Of a stretch of 64,000 nucleotides of DNA, positions 55,001-63,456 are shown one piece after another. The notes under the pieces are model-generated. The model searched no databases, was not told the origin of the DNA, and was given only the letters and a program-made list of their open reading frames with translations. The stretch covers positions 434,001-498,000 of the forward strand of contig NZ_JQNB01000001.1 in the NCBI RefSeq assembly GCF_000745005.1, in the 5' to 3' direction. Both the position numbers and the translations under genes were made by a program. The number at the start of each line of letters is the position of its first letter. Position 1 is the stretch's first letter. Source of the DNA: Luteibacter sp. 9135. GTDB taxonomy: Bacteria > Pseudomonadota > Gammaproteobacteria > Xanthomonadales > Rhodanobacteraceae.

Positions 55001-55029
55001 GCGACAGTAAAATGAAAGCTTGGTGACAG
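55001..55029 (-). promoter_or_regulatory. Pho-box-like triple direct repeat upstream of the TonB receptor operon
   Basis: On the minus strand CTGTCAC-CAAG-CTTTCAT-TTTA-CTGTCGC gives three 7-base units at 11-base spacing, matching the PhoB consensus CTGTCAT plus four bases. A weak -10 (CTTAAC) follows after 11 bases. The receptor start codon is 81 bases downstream. Confidence 0.65.
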
Positions 55030-55043
55030 CTATTGTTGCTACG

Positions 55044-56327
55044 TCAGCGGAAGTCGATGGTCGAGATCGCGCCAGCCATGTCGGGGCGCGGCCGAAGCGA
55101 CACGTCCCAGTCGTACAGTTCGCACAGGCGACGCACGATCGCCAGGCCCAGGCCGGCACCGCCGCCCGTGGCGCTTTCACCGCGGATGCCGCGCTGGAAC
55201 AGCTTTTCGGCATCTTCCGGCTTGATGCCGGGGCCGGTATCGATCACGTCGACGCGGCCGTCGAGCACGCGCACGGTGACCTTGCCCTCCATCGTGTACT
55301 TGATCGCATTGCCGATCAGGTTGGTGAGCGCCACCGAGAGCACGGAGGCCGGCGCATTGACCGTGACGCTGCCGTCCGCGATCAGCTCGATCTCGATGGG
55401 CTTCATGCCCATCTGGGGGCGCTGGCTCTCGATGACGTCCGCCGACACCTTGGCCACGTCGGTGGTCTCGCCGCGCGTGGGGCCGCGGCGTTCCGCGCGC
55501 GACAGCAGCAGCAGGGCCTCGATCAGCTCGGTGGCCTGGCGCGACGCGCGTTCGATGCGTTTCAGCCGCTCACGCAGCTTGTCGGTCAGGTCCGGTGAGC
55601 CCTGCAGCAATTCCGTGGTACTGGCGATGACCGCCAGCGGCGTGCGCAGTTCGTGGCTGACATCGGAGTTGAACTCGCGATCGCGCTCCACGACGGAGGT
55701 CAGCCGCATGGCGTATTCGTCCAGCGCTACGGCCAGCTCGCCCACCTCGTCGTCGGCGAAGTGCGGCGCCAGTGCCTCGGCCTTGCCCACCCGGCGGAAG
55801 TCGCGCAGGCGGCGGGCCAGGTCGGTCACCGGGCGAAGCACGCGCGACGACAACCACACGCCCAGCACCAGCGAGAACAGGCCGAACAGGAACACCGCGG
55901 CGACCACGCTGGTGACCAGCTGACGTTTGCCCAGCTCGTCGCGGGATACGTCGAACTGGATGAAGCTGATGATGCCGTCCTCGCGCCGCACGGCCACCTT
56001 GTAATGCCGGGGCTTGCCGTCCTTGCCATCCTCGTACACGTCGTGCACGCCCGTCTCCAGCGACTGCCAGTTCAGCGGCGCCTTGTAGAGCGTGCGGTCG
56101 CTGAAGGTCGCGCCCTTGATGATGTCGAACGGCGGACGCTCGGCCGGGTTGGCGCGGACCTTCGCGTTGATCGAGTCCACCTCGTCCTGCAACGCCGAGT
56201 TGATCAGCTGCTCTTCGACGCGGGTGCGGATGTTGACGGCCGCGTACGCGAACAGCGCGCTGAGGCCGAAGCCGAACAGCGCGAACGTGACGATCAGGCG
56301 GAAACGGAGCTTACGTCTGGACCGCAT
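55044..56327 (-). CDS. colS: Sensor histidine kinase ColS-like
   Basis: The membrane sensor partner of the ColR-like regulator, 427 residues. A first membrane segment (LIVTFALFGFGLSALFAYAA) is followed by a 115-residue periplasmic loop, a second segment (VVAAVFLFGLFSLVLGVWLS), a HAMP region, the HisKA box FNSDVSHELRTPLAVI, and the ATPase domain (NLIGNAIKYTMEG, DTGPGIKPEDAEKLFQRG). ColS of Pseudomonas senses zinc and iron with an ExxE motif; I see no ExxE in this loop, so the signal may differ. The start overlaps the end of colR by 17 bases; a longer frame exists. Other PhoQ/QseC-like assignments are possible. Confidence 0.8.
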   Translation of the reverse strand: MRSRRKLRFRLIVTFALFGFGLSALFAYAAVNIRTRVEEQLINSALQDEVDSINAKVRANPAERPPFDIIKGATFSDRTLYKAPLNWQSLETGVHDVYEDGKDGKPRHYKVAVRREDGIISFIQFDVSRDELGKRQLVTSVVAAVFLFGLFSLVLGVWLSSRVLRPVTDLARRLRDFRRVGKAEALAPHFADDEVGELAVALDEYAMRLTSVVERDREFNSDVSHELRTPLAVIASTTELLQGSPDLTDKLRERLKRIERASRQATELIEALLLLSRAERRGPTRGETTDVAKVSADVIESQRPQMGMKPIEIELIADGSVTVNAPASVLSVALTNLIGNAIKYTMEGKVTVRVLDGRVDVIDTGPGIKPEDAEKLFQRGIRGESATGGGAGLGLAIVRRLCELYDWDVSLRPRPDMAGAISTIDFR

Positions 56328-56997
56328 CCGGATCGACCATGCGATAGCCAATACCGTGACGCGTGTGGATCAACGGTTTTTCGAAGGGTTTGTCGATCGC
56401 TGCGCGCAGGCCGTGGATGTGCACGCGCAAGGAATCGGAATCGGGGAGTTCCTCGCCCCAGACGCGCTGTTCCAGATCCTGCCGGGTGACCACCGACGGG
56501 CTGGCTTCCATCAGGGCCTGCAGCAGCTTGAGGCCGATCGGGTTGAGCTGGATCGACTTGCCCTCGCGGCTGACCGTGAGGGTGTCGAGGTTGTAGGTGA
56601 GGCCGCCGACCTTGAGGACACGGCTTTGCGGACCCTTGCCCCGGCGCGCAAGCACCTCCAGCCGGGCCGCAAGTTCCTGCAGCGCGAACGGCTTGGTCAT
56701 GTAGTCGTCTGCGCCGGACTCGAAGCCGGTGAGCTTGTGCTCCAGCGAGTCACGGGCGGTCAGCATCAGCACGGGCGTCTGCTTATGCGCCTCGTGGCGC
56801 AATTTCTTGGCGACGTCCAGGCCATCCATGCCCGGGAGAGTGAGATCGAGCACGATGACGTCGAAGTCGTGGACCACGGCAAGGTGCAGGCCCGTGACGC
56901 CGTCGCCGGCGAAATCGACGACATGGCCGCGATCCTCGAGGTAATCCCCGATATTCGTCGCGATGTCGGTGTTGTCTTCAATGACCAGGACGCGCAT
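56311..56997 (-). CDS. colR: Response regulator ColR-like
   Basis: An OmpR-family regulator of 228 residues. The receiver domain has acidic residues in VIEDNTDIATN, the phosphorylated aspartate in VIVLDLTLPGMDGLD (D51), and MLTARDSLEHKLTGFESGAD with the conserved switch and lysine (DDYMTKPFALQEL). The winged-helix domain has SPSVVTRQDLEQRVWGEELP and DSLRVHIHGLRAAIDKPF. The sequence is strongly reminiscent of Xanthomonas and Pseudomonas ColR. It is the first gene of a two-gene operon with colS, and the next operon downstream is the TonB receptor. ColRS usually controls membrane integrity and metal tolerance. Confidence 0.88.
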   Translation of the reverse strand: MRVLVIEDNTDIATNIGDYLEDRGHVVDFAGDGVTGLHLAVVHDFDVIVLDLTLPGMDGLDVAKKLRHEAHKQTPVLMLTARDSLEHKLTGFESGADDYMTKPFALQELAARLEVLARRGKGPQSRVLKVGGLTYNLDTLTVSREGKSIQLNPIGLKLLQALMEASPSVVTRQDLEQRVWGEELPDSDSLRVHIHGLRAAIDKPFEKPLIHTRHGIGYRMVDPDAVQT

Positions 56998-57082
56998 GCG
57001 GCACTCCGTTGGGCGGTCGCTCTTGTGAATCTTGCAAGTATTGCGACAGCAAGCTTAACGGGGAACCCGTGAAGCGGACAGC

Positions 57083-57120
57083 ACTAAAAGAGAGGCCCGG
57101 GCGGAAGGACCGCCCGGGCC
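57083..57120 (-). terminator. Probable terminator of the rimB-rimK operon
   Basis: On the minus strand GGCCCGGGCGG and CCGCCCGGGCC form an 11-bp perfect stem followed by TCTCTTTTAG, 73 bases after the rimK stop. Confidence 0.65.
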
Positions 57121-57193
57121 GAAAGAACTACTGCCCCGATACCGTCATTCCGCCCCGCGGAATCACAGTGGAACCTTTATAGGTCAGCGGCGT

Positions 57194-58129
57194 TTAAATC
57201 GCTGTTAACCCCTTGGGCGCCTTGGGCTTGCGTGCCTTCGGCACGGCCGGCCGGGCAGCCAGGCGTTCTTCGCAATGCGCGATGATGGCGCCGGCCACGT
57301 CCACGCCGGTGCTTCCCTCGATACCCTCCAGCCCCGGCGACGCATTGACCTCCAGCAGCAGCGGACCGCGCGAGGATCGCAGCAGGTCGACGCCCGCCAC
57401 CTCCAGGCCCAGCGCCGACGCGGCCTCGATCGCCACCCGTCGCTCGTCGTCGGACAGTTCCACCTGGGCGGCGCTGCCGCCACGGTGCAGGTTGGCCCGG
57501 AACTCGCCCGGCGCGGACGAGCGCTGCATGGACGCGACCACCTCGTTGCCGACCACGAAACAGCGAAGGTCACTGCCGTTGGCCTCACGGATGAACTCCT
57601 GGACGAGGAAGTTGGCATACAACCCGCGGAACGCCTCGATCACGCTCTGCGAGGCCGATTTCTTCTCCGCCAGCACCACGCCCGCCCCCTGGGTGCCCTC
57701 GTTGAGCTTGATGATGTGCGGCGGGTCGCCGAGCATAGCCAGCAGGTCGGAGGTGTCGTCCGGGTTATCGCCGAAGGCGGTCAGCGGCATGTCGATGCCA
57801 CGGGACGCCAGCAGTTGCAGGCAACGCAGCTTGTCGCGGGCGCGCAACACCGCGTCCGAGGGGTTGGGCGTGTAGACGCCCATCTGCTCCAGCTGGCGCA
57901 GCACCGCAGTGCCGTAGAACGTGCTGGAGGCGCCGATCCGGGGAATGACGCAGTCCACCGGGCCCAGCGACTTGCCCTTGAAATGGATGGCGAACGACCC
58001 CGGCGAGATGCTCATGTAGCAACGCAGGGGGTCGATCACACGCACGGTGTGGCGCCGCTTGCGCGCCGCCTCGACAAGCCGCTGCGTGGAATACAGCCGC
58101 GCGTTGCGCGACAGGATGGTCAGCTTCAT
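57194..58129 (-). CDS. rimK: Ribosomal protein S6--L-glutamate ligase RimK
   Basis: An ATP-grasp ligase that adds glutamates to the C-terminus of ribosomal protein S6, 311 residues. It begins [20 protein letters not shown], has [20 protein letters not shown], the ATP-grasp loop [37 protein letters not shown], and the metal-binding end [16 protein letters not shown]. The tail after residue 290 is Lys/Pro/Ala-rich, longer than in E. coli RimK (300). The ATG overlaps the rimB stop (ATGA), so the two genes are coupled. Confidence 0.95.
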   Translation of the reverse strand: MKLTILSRNARLYSTQRLVEAARKRRHTVRVIDPLRCYMSISPGSFAIHFKGKSLGPVDCVIPRIGASSTFYGTAVLRQLEQMGVYTPNPSDAVLRARDKLRCLQLLASRGIDMPLTAFGDNPDDTSDLLAMLGDPPHIIKLNEGTQGAGVVLAEKKSASQSVIEAFRGLYANFLVQEFIREANGSDLRCFVVGNEVVASMQRSSAPGEFRANLHRGGSAAQVELSDDERRVAIEAASALGLEVAGVDLLRSSRGPLLLEVNASPGLEGIEGSTGVDVAGAIIAHCEERLAARPAVPKARKPKAPKGLTAI

Positions 58130-58575
58130 GGATGGTCCCGGACGACGCGGCGCGGCGTCTGCGAATAGGAAAGCGCGGGATCGACCAGGAAACGCCCGTA
58201 GAGCGCCGTCCGGCCGAGCAACAGGGGGAAAAGCATGTGGCGGCGGTCGGTCAGGTTCACCTCGGCGGTGAAACGCCGGCCGGCGAGCTCGATCTCGGTT
58301 TCGATGAACCAGCGCGTGGTGCGGTGGCCACCCGAATCGGTGACGTTGCGCCGGCCGGTGGCCTTCGCCTCGCAAGGCTCGGACAAGCCGCCTTTGCGGG
58401 TGGTCCGCGCCTGGAAACGCAACCATGCGCCATCGGCGCGCTCGTCCACCTCCAGCCACTCGACGTGCAGCGACGAGGTGCGCGCGCCCGTATCGAGCTT
58501 CGCCTTGAGGACGGTGACGCCGAGCGACGGAAGTGCGAGCCGTTCGCGCCAGCCAAGGGTGATGACATCAGTCAT
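58126..58575 (-). CDS. rimB: RimB-like zinc/aspartyl-type protease
   Basis: A small 149-residue protein of the PF05618 family (putative ATP-dependent zinc protease). It has [20 protein letters not shown], the motif [19 protein letters not shown] with the LDTGA of aspartic-type folds, and [20 protein letters not shown]. In Pseudomonas the RimB protein works with RimK to remove the added glutamates from S6. The start at 58575 is chosen because the domain begins there; the ribosome site is weak. It overlaps rimK by 4 bases. Confidence 0.88.
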   Translation of the reverse strand: MTDVITLGWRERLALPSLGVTVLKAKLDTGARTSSLHVEWLEVDERADGAWLRFQARTTRKGGLSEPCEAKATGRRNVTDSGGHRTTRWFIETEIELAGRRFTAEVNLTDRRHMLFPLLLGRTALYGRFLVDPALSYSQTPRRVVRDHP

Positions 58576-58762
58576 GGGTCTGGTGCGACGTGTGGGGGAC
58601 GAAAGGGAATGTGGGAAACCGTCGTGGCCGTCACCCGGGACGGCGCACGATGAGGAAAGCATGCCCAAGCCCGGACCGGCGCGCAACCGGGGTGACGCCG
58701 ATGGCACCGCGCCACCCCGTCCCCCGCATGAAATCGATGTGAAGCCCCGCGCTGCGTTGGCG

Positions 58763-60070
58763 TCAGGACGACACGGCGTGGCGCTTGTCCACGATCATGT
58801 AGACGGATGCGGCGACCCCGACCAACGACACCAGCGCAACATAGTGCGCCGGGCCGATGCCGCCGGCCGCCCTGGCCAGGTAGCCCACGACCAGGGGCGT
58901 TACCGCTCCCGCGATCGCATAGGCCACGTTGTAGGACACGGAAATGCCCGAGAAACGGATCGGGGCGGGAAACGCCGCGACCAGCACGGCGGGCACGACG
59001 CCCGCCACCCCGGCGAAAGCCCCGGCCAGCGCATACAACGGATACAGGTGGGCGCCACCGGCCTGCAGGTCGAAATACAGCGCGTAGGTGCTTAGCATGA
59101 GGCCCACCGATGCGATGAGCATGGCGCGACCGCGGCCCAGCCAGTCCACCAGCAAGCCCCCACCGACACACCCCAGGCAAAGGGTGAACGCGCCGATGCT
59201 GCCGCCGGTGAACGCCCGCACGGCATCGACGTGGAACGCCGTCTGCATCAGCGTGGGCGTCATCAGGATGACCACCACGATGGCTGCCGTGAGTACCCAG
59301 GTGACGGCCATCGACAGCAGCACGCCCGGCAGATGGTCGCGCACCACGACCCACGCCGGCAGTTCCTCGGACAGCTGCCGACGCTCGCGCATGCGCGCGA
59401 ACACCGGCGTCTCGCTGAGCCAGCGCCGCAAGTAGACCGCGATGAAACCGAACACCCCGCCCAGGATGAAGGCGATGCGCCAGCCATGGTCCATGAGCGC
59501 CTCGGGCGACATGTGCGCGTTGAGGTAGGCGGCCAGCAGCGAGCCCAGCAGGATGCCGAAGGTGAGTCCCGCGGAGAGGCTGGCCACGGCGAGGCCCTTG
59601 CGACGCGAAGGCACGTGCTCCGACACGAAAACCCAGGCACCGGGTACTTCGCCGCCGATGGCCACGCCCTGCACCACGCGCAGCAAGGTCAGCAGCACCG
59701 GCGCGAACAGGCCGATGCTGGCGTAGGTGGGCAGTACACCGATCAACAGTGTCGGCACCGCCATCAGGAACACGCTGAGCGTGAACATGCGCTTGCGCCC
59801 GACGCGATCGCCGAAGTGCGCCATGACGATGCCGCCCAGCGGGCGGGCAAGGTAGGCCACGGCGAACAGGCTGAAGGCCTGAAGCTGCGCCAGCCAGTCA
59901 GAGCCACCCGGCGGAAAGAACAGGTGGCCGAGGGTCTTCGCGAAGTACACGAAGATCACGAAGTCGTAGAACTCCAGCGCGCCGCCGAGCGCGGAAAGCA
60001 CCAGTGTCTTCGCATCGCGGCGATCCAGGGGGCGCGCGTCGACGGTGTCATCGGGAAGGGTTGCACTCAT
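58763..60070 (-). CDS. Major facilitator transporter, MHS (metabolite:H+ symporter) family
   Basis: An inner-membrane carrier of 435 residues with 12 predicted membrane segments. The N-terminus (LSALGGALEFYDFVIFVYFA) and the loop AHFGDRVGRKRMFTLSVFLM are the MHS family signatures; LRVVQGVAIGGEVPGAWVFV and RRWLSETPVFARM follow. MHS members carry organic acids, proline/betaine or aromatic acids, but the substrate cannot be predicted here. It is divergent from the DUF1302 porin-like gene, so the pair may take up one aromatic or organic-acid class. Confidence 0.9.
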   Translation of the reverse strand: MSATLPDDTVDARPLDRRDAKTLVLSALGGALEFYDFVIFVYFAKTLGHLFFPPGGSDWLAQLQAFSLFAVAYLARPLGGIVMAHFGDRVGRKRMFTLSVFLMAVPTLLIGVLPTYASIGLFAPVLLTLLRVVQGVAIGGEVPGAWVFVSEHVPSRRKGLAVASLSAGLTFGILLGSLLAAYLNAHMSPEALMDHGWRIAFILGGVFGFIAVYLRRWLSETPVFARMRERRQLSEELPAWVVVRDHLPGVLLSMAVTWVLTAAIVVVILMTPTLMQTAFHVDAVRAFTGGSIGAFTLCLGCVGGGLLVDWLGRGRAMLIASVGLMLSTYALYFDLQAGGAHLYPLYALAGAFAGVAGVVPAVLVAAFPAPIRFSGISVSYNVAYAIAGAVTPLVVGYLARAAGGIGPAHYVALVSLVGVAASVYMIVDKRHAVSS

Positions 60071-60203
60071 GAGCAGTATTCGCCGGATACGGGGGAAACG
60101 AGTAACGCTGCGACGAAAGTCGCAGAAGACGGACGTCCAGACGCCTTGCGCCCAATATAGCTGCCATGTCTAGAATGCCGTCAAGCTTTCCAGGGAACCA
60201 ACG

Positions 60204-62075
60204 ATGCATCCACGCCGATGGCTACTCGCGGCGGCCCCGCTGACGGCGCTGTTTTTCGCCACCGCCTTGCACGCCACCGACTTCACGCTCGCCGATGGCC
60301 GGGTAAAGGGCACACTCAAGACCCGCATCGTGGCAGGTGCCGGCGTGCGCCTGAACGATCCGTCGAAGCACCTGATTGGCAAGGGCTTCCGGTCCGACGG
60401 CAAGCCCAAGGGCGGCGATGGCGCCGACACCGCCGATGACGGCAACCTCAACTACGGCAAGAACGATGTCTATGCCAGCCTGTTCAAGGTCACCAGCGCA
60501 CTGGACCTGAAATACGAGAACATCGGCCTCGCCGCCAGCGCGCGAGCATGGTACGACTCCACGCTCGAACACCACGACGTGCCGCAGGGCAGCGGCGCCA
60601 GCGCGTTCGCCGCCGACCGGCCGCTTGCCGACCGCGGCTTGTCGAAGTCCAACCGCTTCTCCGGTTTCATGTGGCTCAACGCGTATGTGTACGGCCATTT
60701 CGCGCTGGACGACCAGGCGGCGCTCGACCTGCGACTGGGCAAGCAGACGGTGAAATGGGGCGAAGGCCTGTTCATGCAGGGCGTGAACCAGGTGAATCCC
60801 ACCGACTACACCACGCTGCACCGGCCCGGGACGGATCCGGCCACCGAAGCGCAGCTGCCGGTCGAGATGCTCTGGGGCAAGCTGACCTTCGATCCGCACT
60901 GGAGCGTGGAAGCGTTCTACCAGTGGAAGTGGCGCCCCGCCGAACTGGACCCCTGCGGCACGTTCTTCTCCGGCACCGATCTGGGCGTGGACCCGGGCTG
61001 CGGCGGTATCGAGAGCAACGCCTATTACCCGATCAACGCCTACAGCCCGGGTGCCGGGCGGTGGCTTAGCGACGGCTACCAGTATGCGGTCGGGGGCGTG
61101 CTGCCCCGCGCGGACACGCGCGATGGCAGTGACCACGGCCAGTACGGCGCCACCCTGCGCTACACCTTCGATCACCCGGCAACCAACCTGGCCGTGTACT
61201 ACATGCGTTACAACTCGCGCCTGCCGATCCTCGACGCCACGACGATCGATCCCACGCAGCAGAACAACGCCGTCGTGCCCCTGCTGCTGTCGGCCGGCGC
61301 ACCATTGGCGGACGCCCAGCTGTCCGCACGGCTTTCCTCCATCCATGTCTTGTGGGATTACCCCGACGACATCCGTCTCTGGGGCGTTTCCGCCAGCACG
61401 CGCGTGGGCGCCTGGAAGATCGCGGGCGAAGCCAGCTACACGCAGGACCTGCCGGTGCAGATCAACACCGCCGACATGTTCGCCGCACTCACGCGCAGCG
61501 GTGGCCCCATCGGGGCACGCAACACGCGCCTGCCGCCGGGCGGCGTGCTCGCCGGCTCCGACCGCCACGACCGTACGCAGTTGCTGTTGAACACCACGCG
61601 CACCTTCACAGGGGTGCTGGGCGCGGCCAGCGGCAGCTTTGCCGCCGAGCTGGCCTACAGCCATACCGACCTGCCCAGCCTGACCGACGTGCGCTACGGG
61701 CGCGGCTTCCACTGGGGCTTTTCCAGCGAGGGCTACGGCGGCGCCTGTCCCGCTATCCAGAACCCCGCGGGCTGCCACGACGGCGGCTATTACACGCGGT
61801 CTGCCTGGGGCTATCGACTCAAGACCGCGCTGGCCTATCCCGTGGCGCACGGCTGGGTGGTGTCGCCCAGCCTGGGCATCGGCCAGGACGTGCATGGTTA
61901 TTCGGTGGACGGCCAATTGGTGGGCGGCCGCAGGCAGGTCACCCTGGGGGTGGGAGCGACCCTGGACACCACCTGGTTCGCCAACCTTACCTACACGAAC
62001 TATCTGGGGCATCCCACGTACGACACGCTGGCCGACCACGACTTCGCGACGCTGTCGATCGGTGCGACCTTCTGA
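60204..62075 (+). CDS. DUF1302 outer-membrane protein
   Basis: A predicted beta-barrel of 623 residues with a signal peptide (RWLLAAAPLTALFFATALHA, cleaved after HAT). It has the DUF1302 pattern: TDFTLADGRVKGTLKTRI near the start, DLRLGKQTVKWGEGLFMQGV followed by NQVNPTD, VEMLWGKLTFDPHWSVEAFY, and a C-terminal strand ending TLSIGATF with a terminal phenylalanine. Members occur beside genes for degradation of steroids, aromatics or lipids. A promoter-like TAGAAT is 28 bases upstream of the ATG. It is divergent from the MHS transporter. Confidence 0.88.
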   Translation: MHPRRWLLAAAPLTALFFATALHATDFTLADGRVKGTLKTRIVAGAGVRLNDPSKHLIGKGFRSDGKPKGGDGADTADDGNLNYGKNDVYASLFKVTSALDLKYENIGLAASARAWYDSTLEHHDVPQGSGASAFAADRPLADRGLSKSNRFSGFMWLNAYVYGHFALDDQAALDLRLGKQTVKWGEGLFMQGVNQVNPTDYTTLHRPGTDPATEAQLPVEMLWGKLTFDPHWSVEAFYQWKWRPAELDPCGTFFSGTDLGVDPGCGGIESNAYYPINAYSPGAGRWLSDGYQYAVGGVLPRADTRDGSDHGQYGATLRYTFDHPATNLAVYYMRYNSRLPILDATTIDPTQQNNAVVPLLLSAGAPLADAQLSARLSSIHVLWDYPDDIRLWGVSASTRVGAWKIAGEASYTQDLPVQINTADMFAALTRSGGPIGARNTRLPPGGVLAGSDRHDRTQLLLNTTRTFTGVLGAASGSFAAELAYSHTDLPSLTDVRYGRGFHWGFSSEGYGGACPAIQNPAGCHDGGYYTRSAWGYRLKTALAYPVAHGWVVSPSLGIGQDVHGYSVDGQLVGGRRQVTLGVGATLDTTWFANLTYTNYLGHPTYDTLADHDFATLSIGATF

Positions 62076-62093
62076 CCCGGACCTGGGGTGGGC

Positions 62094-63299
62094 TCAGGCC
62101 GTTTCAGTAGCCGGCGAGCCCGACACCTCGTCGAGGACCACCCGGAAACAGGTGCCGCCACCTTCCCGCGGAAGGATGCGGACTTCCGCGCGCAGCGCGT
62201 CCGCACTCTGCCGCACCAGCCACAGGCCCAGTCCCAAGCCTTCGGCTTGCGGGTCGGCCTGCCGGAACGCGGCGAACAGCTCCTCGACCTTGTCGGGCGC
62301 GATGCCGCAGCCGGTGTCCTCGACATCGATGATGACCTTGTCGTCGATGGCCCGCGCCACCATGCGTACCGTGCCGTCCTCGGGGGTGTATTTCACGGCG
62401 TTGGACAAGGCGTTGCCCAGCACCGTCTCCAGCAGCAGCCCATGCGCAAGCACCACCGCCGTGGTGGGCTCGATCGTCAGCGCCACGCGCTTGCGCTGCG
62501 CCGCCCGTCGCCACGTGGTGTCCAGCGCGTCGAAGACGTCTCCCAGCACCACCGGGGTCAACTCCACCGTGTCGCCGCCGGCATCCACGCGCGTGGCCGC
62601 CAGCAGGCGGTTCAGTTGCTGGTCCATGCCGAGCAGGTCGGCGCTGGCGCCGTCCAGTCGCGGGAGCTGGTCGTCGGGCACCGTGCCGCGTACCCGGGAG
62701 ATCGCATAAAGCGCCGCACGCAGCGGCGCCTTCAGGTCGTGGCCGGCGGTCGCCACCAGGCGCGCGAGATGATCGCCACGACGCTCCGAGCGACGCAGCA
62801 TGCGGCCCAGTTCCAGCTGGGTCATCACTTGCCGGGCCAGCCGTCGCAGCGTGTCGAGCTGGAAGTCGTCGAGCGTGCGCGGCTTCGTGTCCAGCACGCA
62901 TACGGTGCCCAGCGGCAGGCCGTCCGCGGTCTTGAGAAGCGCGCCGGCGTAGAACCGGAGCCCCGGCTCGCCGGTGACCAACGGGTTGAAGGCGAACCGG
63001 CTATCCCGCGTGGTGTCGGGAACGACCAGCAGGTCGTGTTCGAGGATCGCGTGGGCGCACAGAGAGGTGTCCAGCGGGGTCTCGCGCACGCCCAGCCCGA
63101 TCTCCGCCTTGAACCACTGCCGCTCGGCATCGATCAGGTTGACCACCGATATGGGCGCCTGGCACACGTAGGACGCGATCCGGACGATGTCCTCGAAAGG
63201 CCCTTCCTTCTCCGTATCGAGGATGCCGAACGACGACAGCGCCGCCAGGCGACGGGCTTCGGCCGCAGCGGGCAACTTGGGGGCGGGCGCGTGGGACAT
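62094..63299 (-). CDS. GAF-domain sensor histidine kinase
   Basis: A soluble two-component kinase of 401 residues with no membrane segments. Residues 25-165 form a GAF domain (FEDIVRIASYVCQAPISVVN, SLCAHAILEHDLLVVPDTTR, FYAGALLKTADGLPLGTVCV). A HisKA box contains VATAGHDLKAPLRAALYAI, and the ATPase domain has LGNALSNAVKYTPEDG, DTGCGIAPDKVEELFAAFRQ and GLGLWLVRQSADALR. The signal is unknown; a bound small molecule or flavin cannot be judged. No response regulator is adjacent, so it is an orphan kinase. It is convergent with the DUF1302 gene. Confidence 0.88.
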   Translation of the reverse strand: MSHAPAPKLPAAAEARRLAALSSFGILDTEKEGPFEDIVRIASYVCQAPISVVNLIDAERQWFKAEIGLGVRETPLDTSLCAHAILEHDLLVVPDTTRDSRFAFNPLVTGEPGLRFYAGALLKTADGLPLGTVCVLDTKPRTLDDFQLDTLRRLARQVMTQLELGRMLRRSERRGDHLARLVATAGHDLKAPLRAALYAISRVRGTVPDDQLPRLDGASADLLGMDQQLNRLLAATRVDAGGDTVELTPVVLGDVFDALDTTWRRAAQRKRVALTIEPTTAVVLAHGLLLETVLGNALSNAVKYTPEDGTVRMVARAIDDKVIIDVEDTGCGIAPDKVEELFAAFRQADPQAEGLGLGLWLVRQSADALRAEVRILPREGGGTCFRVVLDEVSGSPATETA

Positions 63300-63456
63300 G
63301 GGCTTCTCCGGGACGCGTCATTCTGGCAGGTCGCCGCGTGGAAGCAACGTAGGCCACCGCTCGGGTTACGTTTTTCACGATTTCGTTCGCCTGGCTACCA
63401 CGTGCCGTGAACACCGACGATTCCATACTGGCGCGTCGATCTTTCAGGAGCATCCG

